Positions 37,099 to 46,821 are shown, counted from the stretch's first letter. The stretch is 64,000 nucleotides of DNA from Nibribacter koreensis (GCF_039541795.1 NZ_BAABGX010000002.1:744001-808000), one strand, 5' to 3'. Program-made: numbers and translations. Notes: generated by a model from the sequence alone, not told the origin.

Positions 37099-37138
37099 AA
37101 GCAGCGAGGCCCTTCAAATGAAGGGCCTCGCTGCTTTT
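37097..37138. terminator. Bidirectional terminator
   Basis: A perfect 18-bp stem (AAAAGCAGCGAGGCCCTT and its complement) with a 6-nt loop. It overlaps the last two bases of the msrA stop codon and also serves the convergent CZB-like gene. Confidence 0.88.
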
Positions 37139-37170
37139 ATGATAAGATGGTTCACGCGCACTAGGCCAGA

Positions 37171-37506
37171 CTAGCTTTCTAGCCGGGCAATGAGGCTTAG
37201 AAACCTGTCAGAAAGTGCCTCTATTTCAGAGAGGCCGTTCTGGGCTTGTTCCATTTTCCCGTTGGCGTAGAGACCAAACAGAGAACGCGCGGTGGCCTCC
37301 AGGCTCTGGTAGGTTTGTTTTAGCTCCAGCATCTCGGGCTTATGAGAATACTTTTTGCCTACCGTAGAGAACCACACGGGTATGGGGCCTGAACTTGAAA
37401 AGAAGACCTCATCTACGGTGCCGCCGTACAGCACAGAGCGCACTTTTGACTTAAACAGAATATGTTTAATCCGTAACTGTTGAAAATCTATCTGTGCTTG
37501 ATTCAT
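37171..37506 (-). CDS. CZB-like (chemoreceptor zinc-binding) protein lacking most zinc ligands
   Basis: The 111-aa all-helical protein matches the layout of CZB domains: IKHILFKSKVRSVLYGG (His15 at the first ligand position), then a VWFSTVGKKYSHKPEM segment where canonical CZB has C-x-L-G-x-W, then LKQTYQSLEATARSL where CZB has H-x-x-x-H. The Cys and the two later His appear replaced (GPIPVWF, TYQSLEA), so zinc binding is doubtful. It lies 43 bp downstream of the PAS protein on the same strand, suggesting one transcript and a joint signalling role. The identification rests on pattern only. Confidence 0.6.
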   Translation of the reverse strand: MNQAQIDFQQLRIKHILFKSKVRSVLYGGTVDEVFFSSSGPIPVWFSTVGKKYSHKPEMLELKQTYQSLEATARSLFGLYANGKMEQAQNGLSEIEALSDRFLSLIARLES

Positions 37507-37549
37507 TTAGGGCACGGTACAAGAAAGATGGACGCCAATGGCTTTGCGA

Positions 37550-38809
37550 TTATTGATTTGCTTTCAAAGACTCCAGTTCTTGTCTAAGCTTCACTTTATC
37601 CGTGACTTCATAGCCAAACACAATGATGCCTCCTACTTTGCCGTGCTCATACAGCGGCTGGTAGATGATGTTAAAATAAGTGTCTACCAAGCGCCCGCTG
37701 TTGTCCTTGTCCAGAGCCACCCCAATTTCTTCGGCCACAAACGGGGCACCTGTGTTGTATACGTTGTCTAGTATCTGAATGAAGCCTTGCTCCACCACTT
37801 CGGGCAGGGCTTCCCGCACCGGTTTTCCCTGCAACTCCCTTTTAGGGAAAAGATTTTGATAGTGCGTGTTCACCAAGGTAAAGACGTGCTCTGGTCCGGT
37901 TAACGTGGCAAAGAGCGCTGGTGCCTGCATGATGAGGTGCTCCATGGTGGCGCGCTGGTCTTCGGCGGTTTGGTAGGCGTCCTGCAGCTGGTCAGAGAGC
38001 GCAGACAACTGCTCATTGGACTCCAACATCTCCTGCACCATGATTTTAGTGTTGTGAATGTCTGTGACGCTGCCCACCCGCATGACTACCTCCTGGTTTT
38101 CATCGCGCATGGGAACGTTTTTGAGCAAGTGCCACCGGTAATTGCCGTTCTTGTCCTTAATCCGTACCTCTAGTTGAAACTCCTCTTTGTCAGAGATGGC
38201 TTTCTCACGAAGGTTTTTCAACTGTGACACGTCTTCTGGGTGGATGGTATCTAACCATTTCACGCCCATCAAGTCGTCAAATTTTAAGCCGGTATACTCC
38301 AGCCAACGCTGGTTTACGTAGGTGCAGGTGCCGTCTGGCTCATTGGTGTGAATGAGCTGCGGCACTGCGTCCGTCAGGAACTTGAACTTGCCTTCACTGG
38401 CTTTCATGGCTTTTTTGGCCAGTTCGCGCTCTGTCACGTCATGCGTGTTCTGGATGACAAACCGCACGTTGCCGTCCTGGTCTAGCACAGGCGTATGCGA
38501 GGCCTCCCAATACCTGGTTTCAAAGCCGCCGCCGTCTGCCTCAGAGCGTTCCAGGTCATAGCGCAGCACGTCCAGGTAGTCAACCTTTTTGGTGGCAATG
38601 GCATTCTGGATAGAGACAGTCACCGGATTCTCCTCAAAGGAGGTCTCAGGGTTTTGATACACTTCCTTCAAGAACACCTTGCCCAAAATCTCCTCCCTGG
38701 TTTTTAGGGTGGTTTTGAGGTAGGTGTCGGTGGCGGCCAGAATTTTAAACTCTGGTGAGACAATGACTATGTTTTCAGGGACGTTGATGAAATAATCAAA
38801 GAACTCCAT
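37550..38809 (-). CDS. PAS-only sensor protein without output domain
   Basis: The 419-aa protein contains three PAS domains: PAS1 about 1-125 (ENIVIVSPEFKILAATDTYL), PAS2 about 140-260 (QLIHTNEPDGTCTYVNQRWLEYTG), and PAS3 about 295-405 (FATLTGPEHVFTLVNTHYQNLF). A coiled coil (about 260-300) precedes PAS3. There is no HisKA, HATPase, GGDEF, DNA-binding or membrane segment, and the C-terminus (LRQELESLKANQ) is complete. PAS1 and PAS3 closely resemble PAS1 and PAS5 of the large kinase 4 kb away, suggesting shared ancestry. It may feed a kinase in trans or act with the CZB-like protein; this is inference. Confidence 0.85.
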   Translation of the reverse strand: MEFFDYFINVPENIVIVSPEFKILAATDTYLKTTLKTREEILGKVFLKEVYQNPETSFEENPVTVSIQNAIATKKVDYLDVLRYDLERSEADGGGFETRYWEASHTPVLDQDGNVRFVIQNTHDVTERELAKKAMKASEGKFKFLTDAVPQLIHTNEPDGTCTYVNQRWLEYTGLKFDDLMGVKWLDTIHPEDVSQLKNLREKAISDKEEFQLEVRIKDKNGNYRWHLLKNVPMRDENQEVVMRVGSVTDIHNTKIMVQEMLESNEQLSALSDQLQDAYQTAEDQRATMEHLIMQAPALFATLTGPEHVFTLVNTHYQNLFPKRELQGKPVREALPEVVEQGFIQILDNVYNTGAPFVAEEIGVALDKDNSGRLVDTYFNIIYQPLYEHGKVGGIIVFGYEVTDKVKLRQELESLKANQ

Positions 38810-38979
38810 AGGAATTGTGGGCTAAGGGGAAACGTGTCAACAAAAGTAGTAAGATGCCTTTGTTTTTTAACTAACCATGCACCAGCAAATGTTAGGTTAG
38901 CCTATAGGCAGGCATTCTTAGTAAAATGGACAAGGGGCCAGAATGTTTAAGGCTTTCCATTATTTTTTCTAACAAACTG

Positions 38980-39017
38980 CGTTTTTGGTCTGTTTCCGGT
39001 AAAACAGGCCAAAAACG
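38980..39017. repeat. P38 palindrome, copy 13 (divergent spacer)
   Basis: A 38-nt copy with left arm CGTTTTTGGTCTG and perfect right arm, loop CGGT; between the PAS protein and mfd. Confidence 0.94.
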
Positions 39018-39156
39018 CAGGCAACCAGCCGCCTACCAGGCCGCCTTTTAACCATACTCAGGCATAGATAGACGCGTCCTTGAAAACGATTGGCCCGCCT
39101 GAGCTTTTGAAAACCAACCTCTGCCGCATCCGTTTCTACTAACCGGCAAGAATGGC

Positions 39157-39164
39157 TAGCTTTG
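39157..39164 (+). promoter_or_regulatory. Candidate Bacteroidota -7 box of mfd
   Basis: TAGCTTTG matches TAnnTTTG, 28 nt before the mfd start. A weak TTTC lies about 20 nt upstream. Confidence 0.45.
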
Positions 39165-39192
39165 CCCTCATATCTTAGGAAAGAATATCCCC

Positions 39193-42100
39193 TTGAAAGC
39201 AACTCAATTTTTAGAGCTATACCGTCAGGACCCCGTAGTACAGACCGTGGACCAGCGTTTGTCTACGCCAGAGCCGGTGCACGTGCAATTAAAAGGCCTG
39301 GTGGGCAGTCTGGATGCCGTGGTGGCCTCTACCCTGCAAACCATGCAGCCGCGCACGCACCTGTTCATCCTGCATGACCGCGAAGAAGCCGCCTACTTTT
39401 ACAGCGACCTCTCCAGCCTGCTGGAAGACAGCCACGAGGTACTGCTGTTCCCTAGCTCCTACAAGCGCGCCTACCAGTTTGACAGCACCGAGAACGCCAA
39501 TATACTATTAAGAGCCGAAGTCCTCAACCGCCTGAACGACCGCGGCAAGGCCGGCGCTTTGATCGTGACGTACCCAGAGGCCCTCACCGAGAAAGTCATC
39601 AATAAGAAATCCCTGGTGGCCAACACGCTGGGTGCCAAAGTAGGCGAAAAGCTGGACGTCAACTTCTTGACCGAGGTCCTGAACAGCTATGACTTTGAGC
39701 GCACGGATTTTGTGTATGAGGCCGGCCAGTTTGCCGTGCGCGGCGGCATCATTGACGTCTATTCCTACGCCAATGAATTGCCGTACCGTCTGGAATTGTT
39801 CGGGGATGAGATTGAAAGCATCAGAACCTTTGACCCCAACACGCAGCTTTCTGTAGAGCAGAAGAAGCAGATTAGCATCATCCCCAACGTACAGACCAAG
39901 CTGCTGCAAGAAACCAGAGAATCGTTTCTGGATTTTATTCCGGAGGACAGCAAAATCTGGGTGAAGGACTACCGCCAGACCGTAGAGGTGGTGAATGAGT
40001 CTTATGAGAAGGCTGAGCAGGCGTTCCAGGAAATGCTGGAGCATAGCGCCGGCGTGCAGGTAGTCTCCAAACCGGCAGATTTGTTTGAGAGCGGTAAGGC
40101 GTTCAAGAAAGGCTTGGAGAAATTCACCTTGATTGAGTTTGGCAAGCGCTTCAACTTTAAGAACGCCGAGGTCATCCAGTTTCAGGCGCATCCACAGCCC
40201 TCGTTCAATAAGGATTTTCAGCGGCTGGCGGCCAACCTGCATGAGAACCAGAGCAACGGCTACGTGAACGTCATCGTCTCAGAATCGCCGCGCCAGGCAG
40301 ACCGCTTGCTCACCATTTTTGACGAGCTGGACCATGACGTGCGGTTCCACCATATGATGCTGGCCCTACGGGAGGGCTTTGTAGACGACCAAGTGAAACT
40401 GGTTGCCTACACAGACCACCAGTTGTTTGAGCGCTATTACAAGCATAAAACCAAAGAAGGCTACTCCAAGTCCAAGGCCCTTACCCTCAAAGAACTCAAA
40501 ACCTTAAAATCCGGGGACTATGTCACGCACATGGACTACGGCATCGGGCGCTTTGCCGGGCTGGATAAAGTAGAAGTGGGCGGCAGGCTGCAGGAAGCCA
40601 TTAGGTTGGTATACCGAGATGATGATTTGCTGTATGTGAGTATTCACTCGCTACACAAAATCACTAAATACACCGGCAAAGAAGGCACGCCGCCCAGCAT
40701 GAGCAAGCTGGGTTCCCCGGAATGGGAGAACAAGAAAAAGAAAGTCAAAAGCAAGGTCAAAGACATTGCCGCCGAGCTTATCAGACTTTACGCCAAACGC
40801 AAGGCCGCGCCGGGGTACGCCTTCTCAAGGGACGGTTTCTTGCAGGCAGAGCTGGAGTCCTCGTTTATCTATGAAGACACGCCAGACCAAGGCAAGGCCA
40901 CCGAAGACGTGAAAAACGACATGGAACAGCCGCACCCCATGGACCGGCTGGTCTGCGGGGACGTGGGCTTCGGGAAGACGGAGATTGCCATACGTGCGGC
41001 CTTCAAAGCCGCCTGTGACGGAAAGCAGGTGGCCGTTTTGGTGCCTACCACCATCCTAGCCATGCAACATTACAAGACGTTCCGGGACCGTCTGGAGGCG
41101 TTTCCGGTGAACGTGGAGTACATCAATCGCTTTAAGACCACCAAGCAGATTAAGGAAACCCTGGCCCGCGTGGCCGAAGGTAAAACTGAAATTCTCATTG
41201 GCACGCACCGGCTGGCCAGCAAGGACGTCAAGTTCAAGAACCTGGGCTTGTTAATCATTGACGAGGAGCAGAAGTTTGGTGTAAAGACCAAAGACCGCCT
41301 CAAAGAAATAAAGATAAACGTGGACACGCTCACGCTCACGGCTACTCCTATCCCTAGAACGCTTCACTTCTCTTTGATGGGCGCCCGCGACCTAAGCGTA
41401 ATTGCCACGCCGCCGCCCAACCGGCAACCGGTACAGACAGAATTGCACGTATTTGATGACCTGCTCATCAGAGACGCCGTCGCGGCTGAGCTCAAACGCA
41501 AAGGCCAGGTCTTTTTTGTGCACAACCGCATTGCGGACATAGAGGAGATGGCCAACCTCATTCTCAAACTAGTGCCAGACGCCAAAGTGACCTACGCCCA
41601 CGGCCAGATGGATCCAGAGGAACTTGAGAAACGCATGATGCGCTTTGTGGAGGGCGAGTATGACGTGCTGGTCTCTACCAACATCATTGAAAGCGGGCTG
41701 GACATTCCTAACGCCAACACCATCATCATCAACCGCGCGCATATGTTTGGCTTAAGTGATTTGCACCAGATGCGCGGACGCGTGGGCCGCTCCAACAAGA
41801 AAGCGTATTGTTATTTGCTCACTCCGCCGGTATCCGGTCTTCCGTCAGACGCCCGCAAGCGCTTGAGTACCCTAGAAGAGTTCTCAGACCTAGGCGAAGG
41901 CTTCAAGATTGCCATGCGGGATCTGGACATACGCGGCGCGGGCAACATGCTGGGAGGCGAGCAGAGCGGCTTCATCACAGACCTAGGCTTTGAGGCCTAT
42001 CACCAGATCTTAGACGAGGCCGTGCAGGAACTAAAGGAGACCGAGTTCAAGGAGCTTTTCTTCAAGGACGTGGACCTGGACAAACTCATAGAGCCCGTCA

Positions 42101-42549
42101 AGGAATGTTCTATTGAGACAGACCTGGAGATTCTCATCCCAGACTACTACATCAGCAACATCTCTGAGCGCCTGCAGATGTATAGCAAACTGGACAGCGT
42201 CAAAGACCTGGAGAGTCTGAACAAACTGGTGGCCGGTATGGTGGACCGCTTCGGGCCCATGCCCGAGCAGGTAGAGCAATTGGTGACTATTGTAAAGATG
42301 CGTTGGGAGGCCTGTCACCTTGGTTTTGAGAAGCTTACCCTCAAGAAAGAGACGCTCAAGGGCTACATTCCTAGCCAGAACAACGACCCCTTCTTCCAGT
42401 CCGAAACCTTTAGCCGCATTTTACAGTACGTGCAGCAACACTCACGCCGTTCCAGACTCAAAGAAGCCAAAGACAAACTCATTGTCATTGTAGAGAACGT
42501 GTCTACCTTGGCTTCGGCGCAAGACATTTTTGAAGACCTGAAGGCGTAG
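39193..42549 (+). CDS. mfd: Transcription-repair coupling factor Mfd
   Basis: The ATP-dependent translocase removes stalled RNA polymerase and recruits the UvrABC machinery. The 1118-aa protein has the UvrB-like N-terminal module, the RNA-polymerase-interacting domain with YVTHMDYGIGRFAGL (about residues 440-455), and the RecG-like helicase with Walker A GDVGFGKTEIA (about 590-600), the Walker B LLIIDEEQKFG, TATPIPRTL and the TRG-like motif GRVGRSNKKAYCYLL. The C-terminal D7 domain follows. The start is TTG at 39193: it gives the typical MKATQFLELY beginning and lies 28 nt after a -7 box; no ATG is nearby. No oddities beyond the start codon. Confidence 0.97.
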   Translation: MKATQFLELYRQDPVVQTVDQRLSTPEPVHVQLKGLVGSLDAVVASTLQTMQPRTHLFILHDREEAAYFYSDLSSLLEDSHEVLLFPSSYKRAYQFDSTENANILLRAEVLNRLNDRGKAGALIVTYPEALTEKVINKKSLVANTLGAKVGEKLDVNFLTEVLNSYDFERTDFVYEAGQFAVRGGIIDVYSYANELPYRLELFGDEIESIRTFDPNTQLSVEQKKQISIIPNVQTKLLQETRESFLDFIPEDSKIWVKDYRQTVEVVNESYEKAEQAFQEMLEHSAGVQVVSKPADLFESGKAFKKGLEKFTLIEFGKRFNFKNAEVIQFQAHPQPSFNKDFQRLAANLHENQSNGYVNVIVSESPRQADRLLTIFDELDHDVRFHHMMLALREGFVDDQVKLVAYTDHQLFERYYKHKTKEGYSKSKALTLKELKTLKSGDYVTHMDYGIGRFAGLDKVEVGGRLQEAIRLVYRDDDLLYVSIHSLHKITKYTGKEGTPPSMSKLGSPEWENKKKKVKSKVKDIAAELIRLYAKRKAAPGYAFSRDGFLQAELESSFIYEDTPDQGKATEDVKNDMEQPHPMDRLVCGDVGFGKTEIAIRAAFKAACDGKQVAVLVPTTILAMQHYKTFRDRLEAFPVNVEYINRFKTTKQIKETLARVAEGKTEILIGTHRLASKDVKFKNLGLLIIDEEQKFGVKTKDRLKEIKINVDTLTLTATPIPRTLHFSLMGARDLSVIATPPPNRQPVQTELHVFDDLLIRDAVAAELKRKGQVFFVHNRIADIEEMANLILKLVPDAKVTYAHGQMDPEELEKRMMRFVEGEYDVLVSTNIIESGLDIPNANTIIINRAHMFGLSDLHQMRGRVGRSNKKAYCYLLTPPVSGLPSDARKRLSTLEEFSDLGEGFKIAMRDLDIRGAGNMLGGEQSGFITDLGFEAYHQILDEAVQELKETEFKELFFKDVDLDKLIEPVKECSIETDLEILIPDYYISNISERLQMYSKLDSVKDLESLNKLVAGMVDRFGPMPEQVEQLVTIVKMRWEACHLGFEKLTLKKETLKGYIPSQNNDPFFQSETFSRILQYVQQHSRRSRLKEAKDKLIVIVENVSTLASAQDIFEDLKA

Positions 42550-42556
42550 CTACTTC

Positions 42557-42594
42557 CGTTTTTGGCCTGTTTCCCCCAAAACAGGCCAAAAACG
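42557..42594. repeat. P38 palindrome, copy 14 (tandem spacer)
   Basis: A 38-nt copy with both 13-nt outer arms perfect and loop CCCC. It begins 7 nt after the mfd stop. Confidence 0.96.
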
Positions 42595-42670
42595 CCAATT
42601 TTATGGGGCTACTGGAAACAATTAGCCCATGCCAGAGCTTTACTGGTAGTATTATTTGACTTTCTATCTC

Positions 42671-45600
42671 ATGACCTCTGTTACAGGCCAAAGTACCGCT
42701 CTTGACATACTCTCTGTTTTCAGGGCGATGCCGGGCCTACACCTCATCCTCTCTCCCACGCTCATCATTCTGGAGGCCAGTGACGCCTACCTGGCCCACA
42801 CGTTTAAGACCAGGGCCATTCTGGGCCAATACCTGTTTGACGTCTTCCCAGACAACCCTAACAACCGGGCAGCCAATGGAGCGCATAACCTTAAGCAGTC
42901 CCTAGCATATACCCTTCAGCACAAAGTCCCCCATACCATGGAGGTGCAGCGGTATGACGTGTTGAACCAAGATAAGTTTGAAGAGAAATACTGGCAGCCA
43001 CTCAACGCACCGGTCTTGAGTGATACGGGAGAGGTGCTCTACCTCATTCATACCGTCCAGGATATTACAGACCAGCAACTGCAGAAAATAGAACAGGAGA
43101 TAACCAGAGACAACATGACCGCCATGTTAGAAGCCTCTGCCGGCGTCTCCTGGGAGTATGACATGCACAGCGACAAGTTGTTCTGGGGAAAGAACTTTGA
43201 GCAGTTTTTTGGCTACCCGGTCAACAAAGAAGGCGAGTCTCCCGCGCAATGGGATGCCCGCGTGCACCCTACAGACCTGCCCCAGATTAAGGCCAGTTTT
43301 GCGAAGACCCTAGAAAACAAGGAGAAAGTCTGGACGGGCAAGTACCGGTTCTTAAAGGCAGATGACACGTACTCGCCTGTAGTAAACCACACCTTCATTC
43401 TCTACCACCCAGAAGGAAAGCCTTACCGCATGCTGGGCACCCTGCTCAACATTGAAGGCGTGCACCGGGCAGAGCAGCTGGCCAAAGAGAACCTGGAGCG
43501 CTTTGAGCTTTTGGCCAAGGCCACCAATGACGTCATCTGGGACTGGAATCTGGAGACCAACTACGTCTGGTGGAATGACGGTTTCAAGGTCACGTTTGGC
43601 TACAAACAAGAAGACATTGAGCATGACGCCAACTCCTGGTACGGCCGTATTCACCCAGAGGACGTAGAGCGTGTGGTAGAAAGCATCCACCACGTCATAG
43701 ACAGTGAAACCGGCACCAACTGGCAGGATGAGTATAGGTTCAGGAAAGCAGACGGCTCTTACGCAGACGTTTTTGACCGTGGCATCATCTCCCGCAACAA
43801 AGCTGGCAAGCCCGTTCGCATGATTGGGGCCATGCTGGACATTACAGAGAAAAACAAATACGCCGCAGACATCAAAGCCAGTGAAGAGCACTTCAGGGCG
43901 TTGTTGGAGGGCATTCCAGAAATTGCCTGGGTAAGCCGTGCCGATGGCCAAATCTACTATTATAACAGGGCGTGGTTTACGTACACAGGCACTACGTCAA
44001 CAGAACAGCGCTGGCAAGACATCATCCACCCAGAAGACATTGAATCTACCAACCAGATTTGGGCCCAGGCCCTGGCCACTGGCAAAGAATACGTCAACGA
44101 GGCCCGGCTAAGACGCGCCTCTGACGGGCAGTACCGGTGGTTTAGCATCAAAGCCACTCCCTTACGCAGTGACAACGGCAGCATTCTGGCCTGGATTGGC
44201 GTTAACACAGACATACAGGAACAGAAGAACATTCAACAAAAGCTCAAAGAGCGGGATGAGTACGTACAACGCATGCTGGCCCAGTCACCGGTGCAGTTTG
44301 CCGTACTTAAAGGCCCAAGCTGGATCATTGACTTTGCCACTCCGCAGTTTAAGCAGCTGGTAGGCCAGCGTGACCTTGTAGGCAAGACCTTTAAGTCTGT
44401 GTTGCCAGAACTGAAAAGCCAGGGCTATTTTGAAATCATTGAGAACGTCTATACTTCGGGCAAAACCTACTTCGGAAATGAGTCTGCGGCCTTCTTAGAC
44501 AGACACGGGAACGGTCAACTAGAACTGGGTTATTTTAACTTTGTCTACCAACCACTCTTTGATGACCAGCAACAAGTAGAGGGCATCTTAATCTTGATAG
44601 TAGAAGTGACGGAACAAGTGTTGGTACGCCAAGAAGCTGAACAGTTGGCCCAAGACTTAAAGATCTCCCATGAGCGCACGCTCAACCTCTTAGAGGCCCT
44701 GCCCCACATGACCTTTACCACCAAGCCCAACGGCGAAGTGGACTACTACAGCCCCAAATGGTATGACGGCTACCTGGGTACCAATTTTGAAAGCCTGCAG
44801 GGCTGGGGGTGGCAGAACTTTCTGCACCCAGATGACCTGGAGCGCACCACCACCCAATGGATTAACTCCCTGGAAACCGGCCATGAGTTTGAGATAGAAA
44901 ACCGCTGGAAGTCCAAAGAAGACGGCCAGTACCGTTGGTTCCTGATCAGAGGCGTTCCGGTGCGTGACTCAGAGGGAAACATCACCCAGTGGGTAGGCAC
45001 GCATACGTATCTAGAGGACCAGAAACGCACGTTGCTGGCGCTGGAGGAAAGCACCAAGAACTTCCAGTTTCTGGCAGACTCCATGCCGCAGCTGGTCTGG
45101 ACCACAGACGCCAACGGCTATCATGACTACTTCAACCAACAGTGGGTAGAATACACCGGCTATGACGTAGAGGCCAGCAAAGGCACCCAGATGTGGAACA
45201 ACCTGCTGCACCCAGAGGACCAGGCCCGGGCCGAAGCCCGCTGGCACCAGTCCCTGACCACGGGTGAGCCCTATGAGATTGAATACAGGTTCAAGCGCGC
45301 CGCAGACGGTGAATGGCGCTGGTTCCTGGGCCGGGCCCTGCCCCAGCGCAACCCCCAGGGAGAGATAGTGAAATGGTTTGGCACCTGCACAGAGATTGAG
45401 GATCAGAAACGCAACGAGGCCCTCATGGAGCAGACCAACCAGGAACTAATGAACATCAATGAAGACTTGGACAGCTTTGTGTACACGGCCTCGCATGACT
45501 TAAAGCTGCCCATCATCAACATGGCCCGCATCTTTGAGGAGCTTACCAAAAGCGCCACGTTCCAGGACCCAGACGCCAACCTGCTCATTGGCATGTTCAA

Positions 45601-46135
45601 CAAGTCGCTCACCCAGATACAGGGCACCATCCATGACCTGGCAGAGATTGTGAAGGTGCAGAAGAACATAGACTCGCACCAAGAGAAGGTAGTGCTCACA
45701 GACTTAGTGGAGGAGGTAAAGCTGAGCATCCAGGACTTGTTGCAAAAAAACAACGCCAAGGTAACCACGCACCTAGAAGAAGCGCCTTCGCTGCTGTTCT
45801 CCAGGGTTAACCTTAAGAGCATTCTGTATAACCTGGTAAGCAACGCCGTCAAGTACCGCTCACCGCAACGCACGCCAGAGGTGATGATTACCTCTGCCCA
45901 TGAAGAGGGTTTTCTGGTCCTCACCGTGCAGGACAACGGCATGGGCATAGACCTGGAGAAGCACAGCGTTAAACTGTTCCAGATGTTTAAACGTTTCCAT
46001 AACCATGTAGACGGCTCTGGCCTGGGACTTTACATTGTTAACCGCATCATGCAAAAAAACGGGGGCCGCATAGAGGTGCAAAGCCAGGTTGGCCAGGGTA
46101 CCACGTTCACGCTTTATTTTAAAGAAGACCTGTAA
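42671..46135 (+). CDS. Hybrid-free cytoplasmic histidine kinase with seven PAS domains
   Basis: The start MTSVTGQSTALDIL (ATG 42671; a TTG at 42656 is rejected) gives 1154 aa without membrane segments. Seven PAS/PAC units run from about 10 to 915, many with the phrases W-x-x-x-I-H-P-E-D and Y-R-W-F. The dimerisation/phosphoacceptor helix carries His942 in ASHDLKLPI, a variant of the usual SHDLRTPL. The ATPase domain has LVSNAVKYRS (N box), DNGMGID (G1) and GSGLGLYIV (G2). A response-regulator gene starts 22 nt downstream, so the pair forms one phosphorelay. The signal is presumably a soluble cytoplasmic cue; nothing identifies it. Confidence 0.94.
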   Translation: MTSVTGQSTALDILSVFRAMPGLHLILSPTLIILEASDAYLAHTFKTRAILGQYLFDVFPDNPNNRAANGAHNLKQSLAYTLQHKVPHTMEVQRYDVLNQDKFEEKYWQPLNAPVLSDTGEVLYLIHTVQDITDQQLQKIEQEITRDNMTAMLEASAGVSWEYDMHSDKLFWGKNFEQFFGYPVNKEGESPAQWDARVHPTDLPQIKASFAKTLENKEKVWTGKYRFLKADDTYSPVVNHTFILYHPEGKPYRMLGTLLNIEGVHRAEQLAKENLERFELLAKATNDVIWDWNLETNYVWWNDGFKVTFGYKQEDIEHDANSWYGRIHPEDVERVVESIHHVIDSETGTNWQDEYRFRKADGSYADVFDRGIISRNKAGKPVRMIGAMLDITEKNKYAADIKASEEHFRALLEGIPEIAWVSRADGQIYYYNRAWFTYTGTTSTEQRWQDIIHPEDIESTNQIWAQALATGKEYVNEARLRRASDGQYRWFSIKATPLRSDNGSILAWIGVNTDIQEQKNIQQKLKERDEYVQRMLAQSPVQFAVLKGPSWIIDFATPQFKQLVGQRDLVGKTFKSVLPELKSQGYFEIIENVYTSGKTYFGNESAAFLDRHGNGQLELGYFNFVYQPLFDDQQQVEGILILIVEVTEQVLVRQEAEQLAQDLKISHERTLNLLEALPHMTFTTKPNGEVDYYSPKWYDGYLGTNFESLQGWGWQNFLHPDDLERTTTQWINSLETGHEFEIENRWKSKEDGQYRWFLIRGVPVRDSEGNITQWVGTHTYLEDQKRTLLALEESTKNFQFLADSMPQLVWTTDANGYHDYFNQQWVEYTGYDVEASKGTQMWNNLLHPEDQARAEARWHQSLTTGEPYEIEYRFKRAADGEWRWFLGRALPQRNPQGEIVKWFGTCTEIEDQKRNEALMEQTNQELMNINEDLDSFVYTASHDLKLPIINMARIFEELTKSATFQDPDANLLIGMFNKSLTQIQGTIHDLAEIVKVQKNIDSHQEKVVLTDLVEEVKLSIQDLLQKNNAKVTTHLEEAPSLLFSRVNLKSILYNLVSNAVKYRSPQRTPEVMITSAHEEGFLVLTVQDNGMGIDLEKHSVKLFQMFKRFHNHVDGSGLGLYIVNRIMQKNGGRIEVQSQVGQGTTFTLYFKEDL

Positions 46136-46157
46136 GGTTTTTAACTACCTTTACCCT

Positions 46158-46568
46158 ATGAAACGGCTTAACCTCATATTACTGGTGGATGATGATGAAA
46201 CCACCAATTACCTTAACAAGCGGCTCTTGAACAATTTGGACATTGCCGCATCCATTGAGGTGGCCACCAACGGAGAGGAGGCCCTTAAGTTTTTGCAGAG
46301 CAACCACGCCGCCGGCAACGCCAACCCAGAACTTATCCTGCTGGACATTAAGATGCCGGTCATGGACGGGTTTGAGTTTCTGGAGGAGTATGATCAACTC
46401 CCCGCAGAGCTGAAGAACTGCGTTCTGGTGATGATGCTTACCTCGTCGGCTAGCTTCTATGACCTGGAGCGCCTTAAGCAGTACAACACCGTGCAGCGCC
46501 ATATCTCCAAGCCCCTGCAAGAATCGCACATCAAAGAAATCATGGAAACGTATTTTCCTGAGCAATAA
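46158..46568 (+). CDS. Single-domain (CheY-like) response regulator
   Basis: The start MKRLNLILLVDDDE gives 136 aa, a receiver domain only. The acidic pocket is Asp11-Asp12-Asp13, the phosphoacceptor is Asp63 in LLDIKMPVMDG, the switch Thr95 lies in MMLTSS, and Lys118 lies in ISKPL. There is no output domain, so it must act by protein contact or pass phosphate onward. It is encoded 22 bp after the seven-PAS kinase and ends at a strong terminator; cognate pairing is inferred from this. Confidence 0.94.
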   Translation: MKRLNLILLVDDDETTNYLNKRLLNNLDIAASIEVATNGEEALKFLQSNHAAGNANPELILLDIKMPVMDGFEFLEEYDQLPAELKNCVLVMMLTSSASFYDLERLKQYNTVQRHISKPLQESHIKEIMETYFPEQ

Positions 46569-46582
46569 CCCACACGTTCTTA

Positions 46583-46627
46583 AAAAGAGAAGGGCTCCTT
46601 AGATCATCTAAGGAGCCCTTCTCTTTT
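46583..46627. terminator. Bidirectional terminator
   Basis: A perfect 21-bp stem (starting AAAAGAGAAGGGCTCC) with a TCA loop, between the response regulator (plus) and the small exported peptide gene (minus). Confidence 0.9.
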
Positions 46628-46668
46628 ATAGGGTTGACAGGCAGCAGGTGCCTTCTTGGCTTGCTTTT

Positions 46669-46821
46669 TTACAGGATGGCAGTGTTGGCGTTGGCAGGAA
46701 TTGGTTGGCTGAAGGTGTTTTGCATGGGTGCCGCTTGACGGTTGGTCTGCGCGTGCGCAAACCCGGAGAGCATCAACATAAACAAGGCAAAAATACTGAT
46801 CAGAGGCAAAAATCTTTTCAT
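46669..46821 (-). CDS. Small exported peptide, 50 aa
   Basis: The ORF has ATG with complement 46819-46821 and ends TAA (46669-46671). It opens with an excellent signal peptide (MKRFLPLISIFALFMLML then SGFAHA, cleavage before Q25), followed by a mature part of about 26 residues rich in Asn, Pro and Gln (QTNRQAAPMQNTFSQP). I recognise no family. Its terminator downstream and position opposite the disordered-protein gene support a real gene; small secreted orphans are easily missed, so confidence is moderate. Confidence 0.6.
   Translation of the reverse strand: MKRFLPLISIFALFMLMLSGFAHAQTNRQAAPMQNTFSQPIPANANTAIL

Larger units (their letters stand above)
38810..39192. other. 383-bp divergent spacer
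   Basis: It holds P38 copy 13 and a candidate -7 box for mfd, and nothing else recognisable. Confidence 0.6.
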
